Of a stretch of DNA of 64,000 nt, positions 61,872 to 64,000 are shown one piece after another (position 1 is the stretch's first letter; every line of letters begins with the position of its first letter). Below the pieces are notes generated by a model. That model was not told where the DNA came from, did not search any database, and saw only the letters and a list, made by a program, of their open reading frames with translations. The translations under genes and the position numbers were made by a program. Source of the stretch: Bursaphelenchus xylophilus (lineage: Eukaryota; Nematoda; Chromadorea; Rhabditida; Aphelenchoididae); contig CAJFCV020000002.1 in the NCBI GenBank assembly GCA_904066235.2, positions 5,456,001-5,520,000 on the forward strand, read 5' to 3'.

Positions 61872-64000
61872 CAAACCCGGAGGGTCATCTGAAAAAAAAA
61901 TCGTCAATCTTGTGGTAAATTATGCGAAACTATGCAATATTACATGCAAGCGGACTAATAAAAGTGAGGTTTCACGTAAATGACACCAGCGCGAAACCTA
62001 TAGAATAGGTTAATAGTAATGTACATTAAATGGCTGAAAAGACTTGTAACGAATGTATTGCGCGCGAACCTTTTACGCAACGGTCTCTCAGCAAAAAGGT
62101 ATTCCGACAACACAATGGACAGATCACTGCCCCTAAATTAGCAGGAATCAAGGCTTTTGCTCTTTTTGAGTCACCAAAAACGGCTGAAGCCGAAAGTTCC
62201 GTATAAACGGAGGGATCAGTTGTCACTCTGTCCCTCCGCGTGTCCCTCTAGGCCATCCCCAAAACAAGCGCAACAATCTGTTACAGCGGCTGCAGAGTGG
62301 GCTTCGCGCCTCGCTTTTAATCTCAAGAGAATCGACTGATGAGAGGCAAGGCTGACCACAAAAAACAACGAAACGTATAGAGCCTCTCAAGACAAAACAA
62401 ATGCTCGCTCTTAAACGGTGGAAACGAGGAGCAAAAATTAAAAGCCCTCAGGTCCCAAGCGATCCGTCAGGAACCACCAGTCCAGTCCATCACGGAAGAA
62501 GAAGCCCAGGGGAAGTCAGTAAAAGGAGGGAGATCTGGGGGTTCAAAACACTCAGAGATCAGGGGAGTCAAGAGTTTACTCTCGCCCCTCTTACCTCCAA
62601 TTAGAGAGCCCGGGCATATTCCCCGCACTCTTGACTTATCGCCATCTCTAGTGGCTCAGCGAAGGATAAAGAAATTTGAATATTAAGATGGGGTTAAGAG
62701 CCGCAATAATATGTTATTAACTGGGGGTTCTCAGGCGAAAAATGGGCGATTAAGTGGGGGAGGTAATGGGAACGGATGGAGTCATCATTTCCAGGTATTT
62801 AGAGGTAACTAAACGAGGCTGAGTGGGTCAGAAAGAACGACCCAATAACTCGTCAGCAAGCATATACTAATGAGAGAAAGAGTTAATTCAACTTAATAAA
62901 AGAGAGAATTCCAAACCGATGGTGTCGCCTCTGCTCTCCCTTCTTTCCACCAGATCCAATATTTATTATTACGAAAAAGGTGCGCGATATATGACGTTTC
63001 GACCGAAATAAGAAACGGTTTTGTGCGGAATCGAAAATGACAGAAGATTCGGAAGATGGGCGATGGATGGAAACCACTTAATTTAAAGCTCAAGAACCGT
63101 TTTCGCTCTTGTCCGACGCAATTTAAATGCAAATGTGATATCGGTGGTAGGCCTCGGGCATCTCCAATCCACAAATCCCGGCTTGGAAGATTGAGCTTTA
63201 TTCAAAACATGATAGATTAAGTAAAAAATTTAATTTACAAGGATAAAGACACTAAATTGTCTCAACTTTTGTCCATGAACAAATTTATTAGCCATGAATT
63301 AAGAAAACTGTGCAACCCATTGTGCAGTTGTCCAAAAAAAACCCCCAAGAAATTTAACCTAGGACATTCAAATCCGCAATCAATTGCGCAACCAAAAAAT
63401 GGCGCGAAATCCAATCTCAGGCCACTAAATCCATCAAATGTGGCCATAAAAAGGACATTTTTAGAAGTATTTATTTGGAGCGCTAAATAAACATTTCGAT
63501 GCCAATTAAACGGAAATAAATATAAAATAAGTGGCTTCGATTCTTCTAAAGCCTAAAACATCTTGGAATCTCAGGTAAAAACCCGAACGGAAGCCGCTAA
63601 TCAGTGAATCTGAACTTATTCATGTGCCGAGCTGGGATGCGACGGAATTAATGAAAGGGGCTGGAGAGAGCGTCGTTCAAAAAAGAGAGCGGCAAGGTCA
63701 TCCGGCGTCGGCTAAGTCAAGGTGACCATACTTACAGAGACGGAACTTTTTACGAGTAATGAAACCAAAACAAACCCTCAACGTCTACAGAAGGAGAGGA
63801 GGGGGCTTCTATCCCCCTTCTGTATCCTTCATTTAAATTTTGCAACAATTTGTAAGCGTTTCTAAAGGTCATTCCGGAGATGCGGTTCGGGTTTAAGAAC
63901 AATTAAAAACCAACAAAAAATTTTTTGACACTTACAGGATGATAAAAATTAGCAAATTCGTTTGACATTTTTTCAAAAAATGCAGTCACAAAAAATGATG
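61872..64000. other. Region upstream of the receptor phosphatase, no supported gene
   Basis: About 2.1 kb to the window edge. Open frames at 62401-62604, 62893-63174 and 63257-63490 lack splice partners, domains or signal peptides. It probably holds the promoter of the phosphatase. Confidence 0.4.
61889..61894 (-). promoter_or_regulatory. Splice acceptor before the receptor phosphatase start
   Basis: A minus-strand T-run ends in TTTCAG 18 nt before the ATG at 61871. It is either a spliced-leader acceptor or the end of a non-coding first intron. Confidence 0.4.

Noticed and set aside
63257..63490. 77-codon plus-strand frame near the window end
   Set aside because: No domain, and a comparable frame exists antisense; no flanking splice or leader signals.

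Overview
This is a window of nuclear DNA from a nematode (not C. elegans itself). The evidence is the gene content (a cuticlin-type ZP protein, an ELO elongase, DAB-1, CUP-5, PINK-1 and DEP-1-type orthologues), dense genes on both strands, very short introns (many 31-60 nt), AATAAA signals lying close behind stop codons, tight same-strand spacing typical of trans-spliced operons, and several small DNA transposons. The species cannot be named from this stretch. Exon models were built by hand from splice sites, reading phase and family conservation. Phases close for every coding model listed, except for one internal stop in the sushi gene.

Layout. 0-8 kb (+): proteasome alpha-3, a PIF/Harbinger-like MITE, then a 15-exon ARMC9 gene with a 2 kb GC-rich intron. 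8-10.7 kb (-): a MARCH5-like RING-CH E3, a second MITE copy, and an ELO fatty-acid elongase. 11.9-15.9 kb (+): an SLC12A9-type transporter. 16-20.8 kb (-): ABCG8, a trypsin-like protease and a secreted Ser-Gly-rich protein, tightly spaced. 20.8-24.8 kb (+): ABCG5, head-to-head with ABCG8, followed after 68 bp by an orphan gene. 24.9-28.7 kb (-): cuticlin-like ZP protein and Miro. 29-37.5 kb (+): spermidine synthase, a divergent double-C2 synaptotagmin-like protein, and a large FN3 protein with a GPI-type tail. 37.5-40.8 kb (-): a 95-aa GPI-type protein and DAB-1. 43.6-54.5 kb (-): CUP-5/TRPML, PINK-1, a transposon with long inverted repeats, a SKP2-type F-box/LRR protein, a Tc1/mariner-like MITE, and a sushi-domain gene with a dead mariner in its first intron. 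55-62 kb (-): a complete R3-type receptor tyrosine phosphatase (DEP-1 type). The last 2 kb holds no gene I can support.

Most notable points. (1) An ABCG5/ABCG8 pair sits head-to-head as in vertebrates, but with strongly eroded nucleotide-binding motifs in both partners. (2) A phosphatase-less, GPI-tailed protein carries the R3-RPTP juxtamembrane domain, about 18 kb from a full-length R3 RPTP. (3) PINK-1 and CUP-5 form an operon-like pair, with Miro and a MARCH5-like ligase also in the window. (4) Transposon structures have exact target-site duplications and sit in the gaps between same-strand genes. (5) Five probable GC-AG introns and introns as short as 31 nt are present.
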